64,000 nt of DNA from Spirochaetota bacterium (GCA_029562645.1 JAKQUI010000004.1:186001-250000); one strand, 5' to 3'; counted from the stretch's first letter, positions 34,752 to 45,482 are shown. Program-made: numbers and translations. Notes: a model not told the origin generated them from the sequence alone.

Positions 34752-35537
34752 ATGACATTCAAGGAAACACGCCCCCTGTACCTGCTTCAAGAAGTCGCCC
34801 GCATCCTGCGCGCCGAGAACGGCTGCCCGTGGGACCGCGAGCAGACGCACGCATCGCTCAAGCCCTACCTCATCGAGGAGGCCTACGAGGTCTACGACGC
34901 CATCGAGTCGGAGGACCCGGAGCACCTCAGGGAGGAGCTCGGGGACCTGATGTACCAGGTGTACGCGCACGCGCAGATCGCGTCCGAGGCGGGGCGTTTC
35001 GATATCGACGACGTCGCGCGCCTGGCCGCCGACAAGCTCATCGGGCGGCACCCGCACGTCTTCGGCGACGCGACGGCCGACACCAGCGATGCCGTTATTC
35101 GAAACTGGGAGCTCATCAAGAAGGCCGAAAAGCCGCACCGGGAGTCCATCCTCGACGGCGTCCCGCGCCATCTTCCGGCGCTCCTGAAGGCCTATCGCGT
35201 GCAACAGAAGGTCTCGCGCGTGGGCTTCGACTGGGAGCGCATCGAGGGGATCGTGGAAAAGCTCGACGAGGAGCTCGCGGAGTTCAAGGAGGCGGTGGCG
35301 CTGGGCGCACAGGAAAAAATGCTGGAGGAGATCGGCGACATCCTCTTCACCATCGCGAACATCGCGCGCTTTATCAAGATCAACCCCGAGGAGGCGCTCG
35401 CGAAAACCGTGGACAAATTCATCACGCGCTTCCGGTTCGTGGAAGCCGATGTCGCGCGCTCCGGGCGCGCGTTGGAGAACGTGCCCCTCGCCGAACTCGA
35501 CGCCGCGTGGGAGCGCGCCAAGGCGTCCGAGCGCTGA
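34752..35537 (+). CDS. mazG: Nucleoside triphosphate pyrophosphohydrolase MazG
   Basis: A protein of 261 residues with two MazG domains. The first has [19 protein letters not shown] followed by EYEVYDAI-like EExxE residues and ELGDLMYQV. The second has [18 protein letters not shown] and [19 protein letters not shown] 34752 has GGAGGG five bases upstream. It removes abnormal NTPs. The gene is divergent from glyA and convergent with serA. Confidence 0.93.
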   Translation: MTFKETRPLYLLQEVARILRAENGCPWDREQTHASLKPYLIEEAYEVYDAIESEDPEHLREELGDLMYQVYAHAQIASEAGRFDIDDVARLAADKLIGRHPHVFGDATADTSDAVIRNWELIKKAEKPHRESILDGVPRHLPALLKAYRVQQKVSRVGFDWERIEGIVEKLDEELAEFKEAVALGAQEKMLEEIGDILFTIANIARFIKINPEEALAKTVDKFITRFRFVEADVARSGRALENVPLAELDAAWERAKASER

Positions 35538-35595
35538 ACGAACCGGGCGCGGCGACGCACGAATCATCCTCGCGCCGCCGTCCCGAAGAACACCC

Positions 35596-36759
35596 CTACA
35601 GCGCGCGCACCATGACCACCCCGTCGATCGCCCCCAGTGCGCCGATGACGGCAGCATCGATATCGCCGTCGATGTCGATGATGTTGTAGGCGACGTCCCC
35701 CTTGCTCTTGTTGAGCATGTTTCCGATGTTGATAGTGCGCTGCGCCAGGATGCGCGCGAACTGGCCGATGATATTGGGCACGTTCCGGTTTGCGATAACG
35801 ATGCGCCGGTTCGCGGAGCGCGGCATCGCGCAGTCGGGGAAGTTCGCCGAGTTGACGATGTTCCCGTTCTCCAGAAAATCGACGAGCTGCCGCACGGCCA
35901 TGATCGCGCAATTGTCCTCGGATTCAGGCGTCGAGGCGCCCAGGTGCGGGATCGGGATCACCCCCTCGACGCCCAGGAGCTCGTCCTCGGGGAAGTCCGT
36001 CACGTACGTCGCGACAGTCCCCGCCCGGATCGACTCGACGAGATCGGCGTTGTTCACCAGCCCCGCTCGCGAGAAATTGAGAATGCGCACGCCCTTCTTC
36101 ATGAGGGAGAAGCACTGCCTGTTGAGGAACCCCTTCGTTTCGTCGGTCTGCGGGATGTGCAGCGTGATATAATCGGACTCCGCGAGCAGGCTGTCGAGGT
36201 CGATGGAAATTTTTACCTCGCGCGACAGCCTCCCGGCCGCGTCCGCCGAGATGAACGGATCGCGCCCGGATACCTGCATACCCAGCGCCACGGCGTCATT
36301 GGCCACCATCACGCCGATCGCGCCGAGACCGATCACGCCGATCCGTTTACCCTTGATCTCGGGACCGATGAATTTCGACTTCCCCTGTTCCACGCGGGCC
36401 GGCACCTCGGCGCCCGCCCCCTTGAGCCCCTGCGCCCACGCAATCGCCTGCGGGATTGAGCGCGAGCACATGATGAGCGCCATGATGACGAGCTCCTTGA
36501 CGCCGTTGGCATTGGCGCCCGGGGTGCTGAACACCACGACGCCCCGTTCGGAGCACCTGTCCACCGGTATGTTGTTCACACCGACCCCGACGCGCGCGAC
36601 GGCCTTGACCGACGCCGGCAGCTCCATCGCGTGCATGTCGGCGCTGCGCACCAGGATCGCGTCCGGATCGACGAGCGCCGGGGCGTGCGTATAACGGTCG
36701 CCGGGCAACAGGTCCAGGCCGCAGCGGGAGATGCTGTTGAGCGTTTGGATTGTAAACAT
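35596..36759 (-). CDS. serA: D-3-phosphoglycerate dehydrogenase
   Basis: A protein of 387 residues, of the short form without the intervening domain. The NAD fold has VIGLGAIGVMVA. Catalytic residues are Arg in NFSRAGLVN, Glu in DFPEDELL and His in IPHLGAST. The last 70 residues form an ACT domain (NVPNIIGQFARIL, YNIIDIDGD) that may bind serine as feedback inhibitor. It is 18 bases after serC, so serC-serA form an operon. Confidence 0.94.
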   Translation of the reverse strand: MFTIQTLNSISRCGLDLLPGDRYTHAPALVDPDAILVRSADMHAMELPASVKAVARVGVGVNNIPVDRCSERGVVVFSTPGANANGVKELVIMALIMCSRSIPQAIAWAQGLKGAGAEVPARVEQGKSKFIGPEIKGKRIGVIGLGAIGVMVANDAVALGMQVSGRDPFISADAAGRLSREVKISIDLDSLLAESDYITLHIPQTDETKGFLNRQCFSLMKKGVRILNFSRAGLVNNADLVESIRAGTVATYVTDFPEDELLGVEGVIPIPHLGASTPESEDNCAIMAVRQLVDFLENGNIVNSANFPDCAMPRSANRRIVIANRNVPNIIGQFARILAQRTINIGNMLNKSKGDVAYNIIDIDGDIDAAVIGALGAIDGVVMVRAL

Positions 36760-36777
36760 CGTGCAGCGCTCCTTGTT

Positions 36778-37860
36778 CTACGCGTTCTCCGCTTCGAACC
36801 GCTTCATGAACTCGACAAGCGCCTGTACGCCCTCGACGGGCATGGCGTTGTAGATGCTCGCCCGCATTCCGCCCACGGACCGGTGCCCCTTGAGCTGCAC
36901 CAGGCCGTTCTTCGCGGCGGCCGTGATGAAGGCGTCGTCGAGCGCCGCGCTGCCCGTGACAAAGGGAATGTTCATGAGCGAGCGGTCCTCCCGGGGGACC
37001 GTCCCCTTAAACAGCGTTGATTCGTCGAGGTAGTCGTACAGCAGGTTCGCCTTCTCGACGTTGCGCTTCTCGATCGCGGGGAGCCCGCCCTGCTCCATGA
37101 TCCACTCAAAGACGAGCTTCGCCACGTAGATGGTGTAGGTGGGCGGCGTGTTATAGAGCGAGTTCTCCTTCGCGTGCGTGGCGTAATCGAGCATGGTAGG
37201 GGTGATCTCCATCGCCGCGCCGATGAGGTCCTTCCGGATGATCACGATGGTCACGCCCGCGGGGGCGACGTTCTTCTGCGAGCCGGCGAAGATGACGCCG
37301 AACCTCGAGACGTCCATCACCTCGGAGAGGATATTGGATGACATGTCCGCGACCAGCGGCACCGGGCCGGTGTCGGGCCACACGGTGAAGCGGGTGCCCT
37401 CGATGGTATTGTTCGAGCAGATGTAGAAGTAATCGGCGTCGGGCGAGAAGGCCTTCGTGTCGAGCTTCGGGATGTAGCTGAAGTTCGCATCCTCGGAGCT
37501 GGCGACGATGTTCACCGTCCCGTACTTCTTCGCCTCGGCGATGGCCCGCGTGGTCCACGCGCCGGTGTGCACCAGGTCGGCCTTCTTGCTGCCGCGAAAC
37601 AGATTGAGCGGCACCATCGCGAACTGCAGGTGCGCGCCCCCCTGCAGGAAGAGCACCGAATACTGTTCCGGGATGCCCATGATCTCGCGCAGCAACCTCT
37701 CGGCGTCCTGAATGATGGCCTCATAGTCCCTGCTGCGGTGGCTCATCTCCATGACGGACATGCCGGAGTCCCGGTACTCGAGCAGCTCGGATGCGGCCGT
37801 CCTGAGAACGGATTCGGGCAGCACCGCGGGGCCCGCGGAAAAATTGAATACGCGCGACAT
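36778..37860 (-). CDS. serC: Phosphoserine aminotransferase
   Basis: A protein of 360 residues beginning SRVFNFSAGPAVLPE. The PLP Lys is in GSQKNVAPAGV. Other SerC hallmarks are HRSRDYEAI, FLQGGAHLQFAMVP, and SVGGMRASIYNAMP near the end. ATG 37860 has AAGGAG eight bases upstream. It has its own promoter. Together with serA it makes phosphoserine. A dedicated SerB is not adjacent, though the HAD-IB protein at 3481 is a candidate. Confidence 0.95.
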   Translation of the reverse strand: MSRVFNFSAGPAVLPESVLRTAASELLEYRDSGMSVMEMSHRSRDYEAIIQDAERLLREIMGIPEQYSVLFLQGGAHLQFAMVPLNLFRGSKKADLVHTGAWTTRAIAEAKKYGTVNIVASSEDANFSYIPKLDTKAFSPDADYFYICSNNTIEGTRFTVWPDTGPVPLVADMSSNILSEVMDVSRFGVIFAGSQKNVAPAGVTIVIIRKDLIGAAMEITPTMLDYATHAKENSLYNTPPTYTIYVAKLVFEWIMEQGGLPAIEKRNVEKANLLYDYLDESTLFKGTVPREDRSLMNIPFVTGSAALDDAFITAAAKNGLVQLKGHRSVGGMRASIYNAMPVEGVQALVEFMKRFEAENA

Positions 37861-37959
37861 GGCGATTCTCCTTGTACGCCCTGTTGTGGATTCCGGCGGG
37901 CGTGCATCCGGCCGTACGGGCAGGGGTCGATGCCGCATCACATCCGTTTGGCGTGCCGT

Positions 37960-37988
37960 ATGATGGGCGTCGAGCGCGGTGTTGTCAA
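37960..37988 (-). promoter_or_regulatory. Promoter of serC-serA
   Basis: On the minus strand TTGACA (37988-37983), a 17-base spacer and CATCAT (37965-37960). It lies 100 bases before the serC ATG, between the BatD stop and serC. Confidence 0.55.
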
Positions 37989-38046
37989 ATGTTTTCGAAT
38001 GCCGGGGCGGGATTATTCGCCCCCGGAAACGGCATGGGATGCGCGC

Positions 38047-39720
38047 CTAGGACGGCCTGATCCCGTCGGCGATCTCCGCGATGGCGCGATAGAGCTCGTC
38101 CATCTCCGCGTCCGCCAGGCCGCCGCCGCCGTACTTGCTGCTGAAGAGCCGTTCCTTGACCGATCGGATGTTCGCCGCGCGCACCGCATCGAGTGCGCCC
38201 TCCCGGGCGAGCCGCTCCAGCTCATTGATCGCGATCTCGGCCGTCTTCAGGAAGACCGGCGCGTCCCGCCGGCGCGAGGCCCCGGAGAGGTCATGGAGCG
38301 TGCGATCGATCCCGCCGCGCCCGGCCGCCGGCGCCACGCGTTTCGGCTGTTCCGTCCGATTGTCGCGCGCGGCGATCTCCCGGAACCGGCGCCGCTCCCA
38401 CAGCACCACGGCCGCCACGATCGCCGCAACCCCCAGGAGGGCCAGCGCGATCGCCAGGTAGTTGAGGTCGATCGCGCCGTCCGCCTTCTTCGCCGTCTCG
38501 ATCGCCGTCCCGGCCTGCCGCGAGGCGTCGCCCGTCGCCTCGAAGGCGATGCGCCCGGACGCGACCGATTCGTAGCGCATGCTCTCGGGATTGAAAAAGT
38601 TCAGGGTAAAGCCGCCCAGGTCGAATGGGCCCGAGCGTTCGGGGATCAGCGAGAACGTGAATTCCTTTTCGCCGGCGAGCGCGCCCTGCTCGATGCGCAG
38701 GGTCTCCTTCCCGTCGCTGCCGATCACCCGGATCGTGTCGCCCGCCTCGATTGCCGCGGGTCGCACGAGCGAGATCAGGTTCCCGCGACCGCGCACCTTC
38801 ACCGTGAGCTTCAGCTCCTCGAAAACCGGCGTCCGTCCGGGCGGGCTCGACGCCTCGATAGTGAAGCTGCCCACGTTCCCTTGGAAGTCGTCCGGCTTGC
38901 CCGCCTCCGGCAGGGCGCGCACGCTAACGCGCTCCTCGCGGAACAGGACCCGCCGCTGCCGCGGAAAGGAAAACCCGAAGAACTCGTCCCGCGAGCCCGC
39001 CACGACGATCGCCGAGCCGCCCCCGATCGTGAACTCCCCCGACTGCGTGGGTATGAGCACATAGGTCGCGAAGTGCGTTTTGGCGAGCTCCGCGCCGTCG
39101 CGGTTCTCGGCGCCCGCCTCGAGCCGCTCCTCGACGGCCTTTTGCACGAATCCCTTCGTCTCGGGCATCTTCTCGGGCATGGGGTTCTGCTCGAACTCGA
39201 CGCCGGAGTGTAAAATAAAATAGCGCAGCACGACCGGTTCGCCCACGAACACCGCGCGCTTCGAGCACTCGATCGAACCGTACAGGCGCACGGCGCGCGA
39301 GCCCGGGCGCAAATTGTCCCGCGGGCGGGCCTGACCCGCGCTCGCGTACAACGTCACCGCGCGCGACGAGAGGCGCCGCGACCCGGCGCGGATCGCGACC
39401 GACGGGATCACGAAGGTCCCGGGCCGCTGGGGGCTCACCGCGAAGGTGAGCACCACGCCCGCGGATTTCTTCATTTGCATGTTGATGATCTGCACGTTGC
39501 TGAAGTGCTGGGCGCCGTTGAACGATATGTCGAGCCCGGCGACCCGCGGCGCGGAGACCGGCTCGGCGTCGTCGACGTCGTTCACGGTGATCCGCAGCGC
39601 GGCGGTATCGCCCACGGCGATGCGCGAGGGGACCAGCTCGGTCTCGGACACCGAGGCCGCATGCGCGGGCGCGCCGGAGAGGCCGAGCGCGCACAGGGCC
39701 GCGAGCGCGGCGCGGATCAT
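38047..39720 (-). CDS. batD: BatD family protein
   Basis: A protein of 557 residues with a signal peptide ending AHAA. It has beta-rich repeats of the BatD type (SETELVPSRIAVGDTAAL, FTIEASSPPGRTPVFEEL) and one TM at about residues 430-455 (YLAIALALLGVAAIVAAVVLW). The cytoplasmic tail is helical. Start is 1 base after the BatC stop (TAG-G-ATG). It ends the seven-gene cluster. Bat proteins are linked to oxidative-stress tolerance and envelope integrity, though the mechanism is unclear. Confidence 0.78.
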   Translation of the reverse strand: MIRAALAALCALGLSGAPAHAASVSETELVPSRIAVGDTAALRITVNDVDDAEPVSAPRVAGLDISFNGAQHFSNVQIINMQMKKSAGVVLTFAVSPQRPGTFVIPSVAIRAGSRRLSSRAVTLYASAGQARPRDNLRPGSRAVRLYGSIECSKRAVFVGEPVVLRYFILHSGVEFEQNPMPEKMPETKGFVQKAVEERLEAGAENRDGAELAKTHFATYVLIPTQSGEFTIGGGSAIVVAGSRDEFFGFSFPRQRRVLFREERVSVRALPEAGKPDDFQGNVGSFTIEASSPPGRTPVFEELKLTVKVRGRGNLISLVRPAAIEAGDTIRVIGSDGKETLRIEQGALAGEKEFTFSLIPERSGPFDLGGFTLNFFNPESMRYESVASGRIAFEATGDASRQAGTAIETAKKADGAIDLNYLAIALALLGVAAIVAAVVLWERRRFREIAARDNRTEQPKRVAPAAGRGGIDRTLHDLSGASRRRDAPVFLKTAEIAINELERLAREGALDAVRAANIRSVKERLFSSKYGGGGLADAEMDELYRAIAEIADGIRPS

Positions 39721-39721
39721 C

Positions 39722-40405
39722 CTACCACGGCTTTTCCAGCATGCGGATGCCATCGCCCTTCCCCTTCGACCGGCGCACCGGCTTGTTCTTCATGGATTCC
39801 AAAATATTCTTCACCTGCTCGCGGCTCATCGCGCCCTGCGGGCGCTGCTGCCGGTCGTCGCCATCCTTGTCTTTCGCGTCCTTCTTGTCCTGCGGCTTCT
39901 TCCGGTCGTTCGTATCCTTCCGGTCGTTCTTCCCGTCGGAGCCGTCCTTGCCGTTCTTCTGATCATCCTTGTTCTGCTGCTGGTTCTTTTTCAACAAGTA
40001 TTCGAGATTTTTCTTGGGCGCCTCGTAGGTCGGGTCGATCCTGAGCGCGCTCACATAGGCGTCGATCGCCTCCCGGTATTTCTTTTCCTTGAGATAGGTG
40101 TTGCCCAGATTGAAGAACGCGCGCTTCTGCACGTCGCGGTCCTCGGCCTGGAGGGCCTGGCTGAAGGCGGCCGCGGCGTCCTCGTGCCGCTCGAGCATGT
40201 AGTCGGCGGCGCCGCGGTTGAAGCCCAGCGTCGTGCGCGCGCGCTCGTTGGGCGCGTAGCGGGCCGCGTCCCGATAGCGCTCCTTCGCATCTTCATATTT
40301 CTTGTCGCGAAATTTCCGGTTGCCCTCGGACACGCGATCGCGGAAGGGATCGAGCCAGGCGACAGTCAGCAGCGCCAGCGCAATGACGAGCACCCGCGGC
40401 ATCAT
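39722..40405 (-). CDS. batC: BatC-like TPR protein
   Basis: A protein of 227 residues. It has a signal or anchor (VLVIALALLTVAW), then TPR-like helices (GNRKFRDKKYEDAKERYRDA, FNLGNTYLKEKKYREAIDAY) and a very basic, Lys/Asp/Gln-rich tail (KDKDGDDRQQRPQGAM) before a final short helix. ATG 40405 overlaps the BatB stop by 4 bases and has AGGAGG five bases upstream. In Bacteroides and Leptospira BatC is thought to form a complex with BatA and BatB. Confidence 0.78.
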   Translation of the reverse strand: MMPRVLVIALALLTVAWLDPFRDRVSEGNRKFRDKKYEDAKERYRDAARYAPNERARTTLGFNRGAADYMLERHEDAAAAFSQALQAEDRDVQKRAFFNLGNTYLKEKKYREAIDAYVSALRIDPTYEAPKKNLEYLLKKNQQQNKDDQKNGKDGSDGKNDRKDTNDRKKPQDKKDAKDKDGDDRQQRPQGAMSREQVKNILESMKNKPVRRSKGKGDGIRMLEKPW

Positions 40406-41409
40406 ACCTCCCTCCTGCGTCCCGGCAGCATGATTTCTATCGCGAGCAAAACGGCCAGCACGAGCGCGAAGATCTGATAGCGTTCGTTCCGCTCCTTGAC
40501 GACGCGCGCGCCGTATTCGTTCGCGGACATCCGGGACATCGCCCGCGTGATCCGGTACACGCCCGCCAGGCTCTCGGTGATATCCACGTATTCGCCGCCG
40601 GTCCGGCTCGCGATCCTCTCGAGCGTCTCCGTGTTCTTCTTCGTGCGGATGAGATTGCCGCCCGCATCGCGGGCGTACGAATCGCCCGAGGGGTCGGCCT
40701 CGGCCAGCGGGATGTAATCGCCGGAGGACGCGCCGATCCCCACGGTGAAGACCGTCACCTCGAGCTTCGCGAAGCGCTCCATCGCCGCCTCGAGCGCGCC
40801 CTGATGGTCCTCCCCGTCGGTGATGAGCGCGAACACGCGCGAGGTGCGGCGCCGCTTCGCAAACACGCGCTCGGCCTCGCTCACCGCGGCGCCCAGGTCG
40901 GTGCCCTGCAGCCGCATGGCATCCGGCGAGGCCGCGTCGAGGAACATCGAGAAGGCGCCGAGGTCGTTGGTGAGCGGGCACTGCAGGAAGGCGTCGCCCG
41001 CGAAGAGGACCAAGCCCACGCGGTCGCCCTTCACGGAATCGGCCATGAGGCGGATGGCGTCCTTCGCGCGCGCCAATCGACTGGGCGACACGTCGCGCGC
41101 CATCATGCTCATGCTCACGTCGAGCGCGATGAGAAGGTCCACGCCCTCCTTGCGCTCCTCGCGGGCGCTCTCGCCCCATTGCGGGCGCAGGAGCACGATT
41201 CCCGCCAGCAGGATCGCGAGCGCGACCAGCGCCGTCTTCACGCGCGCGATTATTGGACGCTCGCGGAGGATGAGGCGGCGCATGCGGGGATCGGCGGCCA
41301 CGCGCGCCATCACCCTGTTTTTCCAAAAAAGATACAGTCCGTAGAAGGCGAGCACGATCCCGCAGGCGAGCGCGATGTAGACGACGTATGCCAGGTTTCC
41401 GAAATGCAT
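40402..41409 (-). CDS. batB: BatB-like von Willebrand factor A protein
   Basis: A protein of 335 residues. Two N-terminal TM segments (YIALACGIVLAFYGLYLFW and TALVALAILLAGIVLL) precede a vWA domain with metal-site residues in ALDVSMSMMARD (DxSxS), the Thr in GTDLGAAV and Asp in ITDGEDHQ. A last TM is near the C-terminus. It overlaps BatA by 1 base (TGATG) and BatC by 4 bases. It is an inner-membrane protein with the vWA domain outside. Confidence 0.85.
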   Translation of the reverse strand: MHFGNLAYVVYIALACGIVLAFYGLYLFWKNRVMARVAADPRMRRLILRERPIIARVKTALVALAILLAGIVLLRPQWGESAREERKEGVDLLIALDVSMSMMARDVSPSRLARAKDAIRLMADSVKGDRVGLVLFAGDAFLQCPLTNDLGAFSMFLDAASPDAMRLQGTDLGAAVSEAERVFAKRRRTSRVFALITDGEDHQGALEAAMERFAKLEVTVFTVGIGASSGDYIPLAEADPSGDSYARDAGGNLIRTKKNTETLERIASRTGGEYVDITESLAGVYRITRAMSRMSANEYGARVVKERNERYQIFALVLAVLLAIEIMLPGRRREV

Positions 41410-42419
41410 CACGGCACCTTCCGATAGAACACCGAGCGCAGCAGGATCTCGAGGAAGAAGAGCGCGACGGCGATGACGAGGAGCGCCTGGAACTTGTCGA
41501 AAAACTCGTAGTAGACCTTCGCCTCGGCCTCGGTCCGCTCCAGCGCGTCGATGTCCCTGATGTTCTCCCAGAGCACGCCGCTCGAGGCCGCCCGATAGAA
41601 CTTGCCGCCGGTGATGCGCGCGATCTCCTTGAGGCCGGTCTCGTCGAAATGGTTCTTCATGAAGCGCTGGCCGCCCAGGAAGCGCGCCGTCGCCGGGTAC
41701 GGCACCAGGCCGTCCTTGCCGATCCCGACGGCGTACACGCGGATGCCCATCTCGGCGCAGGCCTTCGCGGCGGTCTCGGGATCGATGATGCCGCGGTTGT
41801 TCATGCCGTCGGTGAGCAGAAGGATGATCTTGCTCTTGCCCTTGAGGTCCATCATGCGCGAGGCGGCCAGCGAGAGCGCGTCGCCGATGGCGGTTCCGTC
41901 CTCGCGCACCGTGTCGAAGTCGACCTCGTCGATGATGTCCGCAAGCACCGCGTGGTCGACGGTGAGCGGGCATTGCAGGTAGGCGTCGCCGGAGAAGACC
42001 ACGAGGCCGATGCGGTCGCTCGCGCGCCGCGCGATGAAATCGCGCACCACCTGCCTGGCCACCTCCAGGCGGTTGCGCGGCTGGAAATCCTCGCCCATCA
42101 TGGAGTCGGAGAGGTCCAGCGCGATCATGATGTCGATGCCCAGGTGCTTTACGCTCGAATAGTGCACCCCGCGCCCCGGGCGCGCGAGCGCGACGATGAG
42201 GAGGAAGATCGTTAGGAAGCGCAGCGCCGGGAGATACCGGTAGGTGCGCACGCGGATCGACTGCCGCTCGCGCATAACGCGACGGGACGATATGGCGACC
42301 GCCGCCTCCCGGAGATGGTACCGCCGGAAATAATACCAGAACACCATCGCCGCGTAGGGAAGAAGCAGCAGCAGGAGGAGCGGGTTTTTGAAATCGGGAA
42401 TGTACATGCCGTGCATCAT
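41409..42419 (-). CDS. batA: BatA-like von Willebrand factor A protein
   Basis: A protein of 336 residues with TM segments near the N-terminus (NPLLLLLLLPYAAMVFWYYF, LPALRFLTIFLLIVALA), a vWA domain with ALDLSDSMMGED (DxSxS), GTAIGDAL and LTDGMNN, and a C-terminal TM (LLVIAVALFFLEILL). It sits between the BatD-like gene and batB. ATG 42419 is 19 bases after the upstream stop. It is the paralogue of batB and probably forms a heteromeric membrane complex with it. Confidence 0.85.
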   Translation of the reverse strand: MMHGMYIPDFKNPLLLLLLLPYAAMVFWYYFRRYHLREAAVAISSRRVMRERQSIRVRTYRYLPALRFLTIFLLIVALARPGRGVHYSSVKHLGIDIMIALDLSDSMMGEDFQPRNRLEVARQVVRDFIARRASDRIGLVVFSGDAYLQCPLTVDHAVLADIIDEVDFDTVREDGTAIGDALSLAASRMMDLKGKSKIILLLTDGMNNRGIIDPETAAKACAEMGIRVYAVGIGKDGLVPYPATARFLGGQRFMKNHFDETGLKEIARITGGKFYRAASSGVLWENIRDIDALERTEAEAKVYYEFFDKFQALLVIAVALFFLEILLRSVFYRKVP

Positions 42420-42438
42420 CGCCGGTGCCGGAGGGTCC

Positions 42439-43491
42439 TCACCGGGCGGCCTCCGTGTCGCCGGTTTCGTGCGCCGCGCCGTACGGGCGATACTCCATCG
42501 CGAGCTTTTTCGCGAGGGCGACCGTCGATTCCATGTTCCCCTCGAGGATCTCCTTCGAGGGCACGAACTCCGCGAACTTCATCAGGTCCCAGAGGTTCAG
42601 GACCCGGTCGATGTCGTCCCGATATTTCCCGATCGAGGCGCGCCCCGGGAGGGTCTCGAGATAGCGTACGATCTCGCTTGCGGTCATCTCCATGGCCTCG
42701 GTGCGGAACTGGCCGGAGAGAAACGTGCGAAAGGCGCTCGAGAGCTCGACGCAGAATGCCTCGACGTCGCCGGACTCAACATAGCCACGGGTGCGCAGGG
42801 TGTGGATGTCGTCCATGAAGCGCTCGATGGGCGGCACCGTCGCGGCGGGCGCTCTCCTGCGGCGTCGCCGTGCGATCGCGCGCGCGATGAACACGGCGGC
42901 CGCGGCGGCGACGATGAGCGCGATGACGAGCGCGATCAGGCGGTAGTAGTTTCCGCCGAGCTCCAGTGGCGGCTCGATCTCCTGGAACTCGCCCTTCTCG
43001 TTCACGGGCTTCACCGTGACCTCGGGCACCTTGTAGCCGATTTTGATTCCGTCCTCGCCGCGCAGCTCGATCTCGGGGAGCCGGAAGGTCCCCGTCCGGT
43101 AGAAGGTGACCGTCACGCGGATCGTCTGATAGCGCATCGCCGCGTCGGAGTTGTCCTCCCGCGCCGCGTCGCCCACCGCGCACACCGGGATCAGCGCGGC
43201 GGGGTCCTCATCCTTCGCTGCGGCCGCGTCGCGCTTCCCGGCGGCCTTTTTCGGCTCCACATATCCGGGCAGGTCCTTCGGGAAAAACTCCTTTTTGTCG
43301 GGAAGGACGGCCGTCACGCCCGCGATGTTCTTTCCCGCGATGGTCACGGTATAGACGACCGGCGCGCCGATGGTCGTTTCCGTCGGATTCGCCGCGGCGC
43401 GTACCTCGGGATAGTCGGCCGCGTATCCGCCCGTGAGCGCGGCGAGCGCGAGTGCACTGCTGATGACGATGGCGGCGCGCAGGGTCGTCAT
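42439..43491 (-). CDS. BatD-like / DUF4381-type membrane protein
   Basis: A protein of 350 residues with an N-terminal signal (AAIVISSALALAALTGGYA), a beta-rich outer domain, one TM at about 185-208 (LIALVIALIVAAAAAVFIA) and a C-terminal helical domain. DVEAFCVELSSAFRTFLSGQF and MTASEIVRYLETLPG are typical of the helical region seen after the TM in this group. It lies between DUF58 and batA, the usual position. It is a second BatD-like protein in the cluster, distinct from 38047-39720. Function unknown. Confidence 0.65.
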   Translation of the reverse strand: MTTLRAAIVISSALALAALTGGYAADYPEVRAAANPTETTIGAPVVYTVTIAGKNIAGVTAVLPDKKEFFPKDLPGYVEPKKAAGKRDAAAAKDEDPAALIPVCAVGDAAREDNSDAAMRYQTIRVTVTFYRTGTFRLPEIELRGEDGIKIGYKVPEVTVKPVNEKGEFQEIEPPLELGGNYYRLIALVIALIVAAAAAVFIARAIARRRRRRAPAATVPPIERFMDDIHTLRTRGYVESGDVEAFCVELSSAFRTFLSGQFRTEAMEMTASEIVRYLETLPGRASIGKYRDDIDRVLNLWDLMKFAEFVPSKEILEGNMESTVALAKKLAMEYRPYGAAHETGDTEAAR

Positions 43492-43499
43492 GGCGTCCG

Positions 43500-44333
43500 C
43501 TACTGCCGCGTGAGGATGGTGCGGTTGCGCTTCTCGAAGAAGTGGAGCACGGGAAGCTCGATGGGCGCATCCGTCGAGAGATTGATCGAATCGAACTCCT
43601 TGAGGAACGGGAGCGTCCCCTTCTCGGGAACGGTGTCCGAGAGGAACGCCTCGCCGGTCTCCAGATCCACGAACTCGGCAAGCCCGAAGAGGCGCAGCTC
43701 CTTTTCCATCGGATCGGAGATCACCACGGGGATCACGTCGTGCCGCCGCCGCAGGAGCTTCATCTTGAGCAGGTAGTCGTCGTCCAGGAAGTCCGACACC
43801 ATGATGATGACGCTGCGCTTCTTGAGCACGCGCTGGAGGAAGTCGATGGCCGCGCCGATGTTCGTGCGGCGTCCCGCGGGGCGGTACTTCACGAGCTCGT
43901 CGAGCACCGAGAGGACGAACTTCCGGCCCTTCCGGGGCACCAGGTATTTCTCAACCCGGTCCGTGAACAGCAGCACGGAGATCCGGTCGTTGTTCATCTG
44001 CGCCAGGTACAGGAAGAGCGTGGCGATGTCCATCACCACGTCGCGCTTGGAGCGCGCGCTCCCGAACTCCACCGAGGCCGAGAGGTCGATCATGAGCACC
44101 ACCGACAGCTCGCGCTCCTCGATGTACTCCTTCACGAACAGGTGGTTCATCCGCGCGCTCACGTTCCAATCCACGTTGCGCACGTCGTCGCCGTACTGGT
44201 ACTCGCGCACGGAATTGAAGGACAGCCCCATGCCCTTGAAGGCCGAGTGGTACTCGCCCACGAACACGGTGTCCAGCTTGTGGCGGGTCCTGAGCTTGAT
44301 GCGCCGCAGGACCGATCGGTCGTCGCCGCGCAC
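43500..44333 (-). CDS. DUF58 protein (vWA-like)
   Basis: A protein of 277 residues with the DUF58 signature GEYHSAFKGMGLSFNSVREY, then DVRNVDWNVSARMNHLFVKE. The vWA-like core has LMIDLSASVEFGS and MVSDFLDDDYLL. GTG 44333 is 1 base after the MoxR stop (TAA-G-GTG). DUF58 is the standard partner of MoxR ATPases and is thought to bind or regulate them. Soluble, with no membrane segment. Confidence 0.9.
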   Translation of the reverse strand: MRGDDRSVLRRIKLRTRHKLDTVFVGEYHSAFKGMGLSFNSVREYQYGDDVRNVDWNVSARMNHLFVKEYIEERELSVVLMIDLSASVEFGSARSKRDVVMDIATLFLYLAQMNNDRISVLLFTDRVEKYLVPRKGRKFVLSVLDELVKYRPAGRRTNIGAAIDFLQRVLKKRSVIIMVSDFLDDDYLLKMKLLRRRHDVIPVVISDPMEKELRLFGLAEFVDLETGEAFLSDTVPEKGTLPFLKEFDSINLSTDAPIELPVLHFFEKRNRTILTRQ

Positions 44334-44334
44334 C

Positions 44335-45318
<984 letters not shown>

Positions 45319-45397
45319 ACGGGCACCTCTTTCGCTCGCGTTCCGTCGTCCCGGGAATGGGGGTTGGGTGTTGTTCGATGCGCTTTCGCGGAAAACC

Positions 45398-45426
45398 GTT
45401 ATCGGGATTTGTGTGCAAAATGGCAA
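45398..45426 (-). promoter_or_regulatory. Promoter of the moxR/Bat cluster
   Basis: On the minus strand TTGCCA (45426-45421), a 17-base spacer and GATAAC (45403-45398). It lies 80 bases before the moxR ATG and just downstream of the terminator hairpin. Confidence 0.55.
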
Positions 45427-45440
45427 GCATTTGTTACAAA

Positions 45441-45482
45441 AAACCCCGCCCGGTCTCCCCCGTCGCACGGGGGAGACCGGGC
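45441..45482 (-). terminator. Rho-independent terminator upstream of the moxR promoter
   Basis: GCCCGGTCTCCCCCG and CGGGGGAGACCGGGC form a perfect 15-base stem with a 5-base loop. On the minus strand it is followed by GGGGTTTTTTG, a proper U tract. It would stop leftward transcription before the moxR promoter. Confidence 0.75.
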
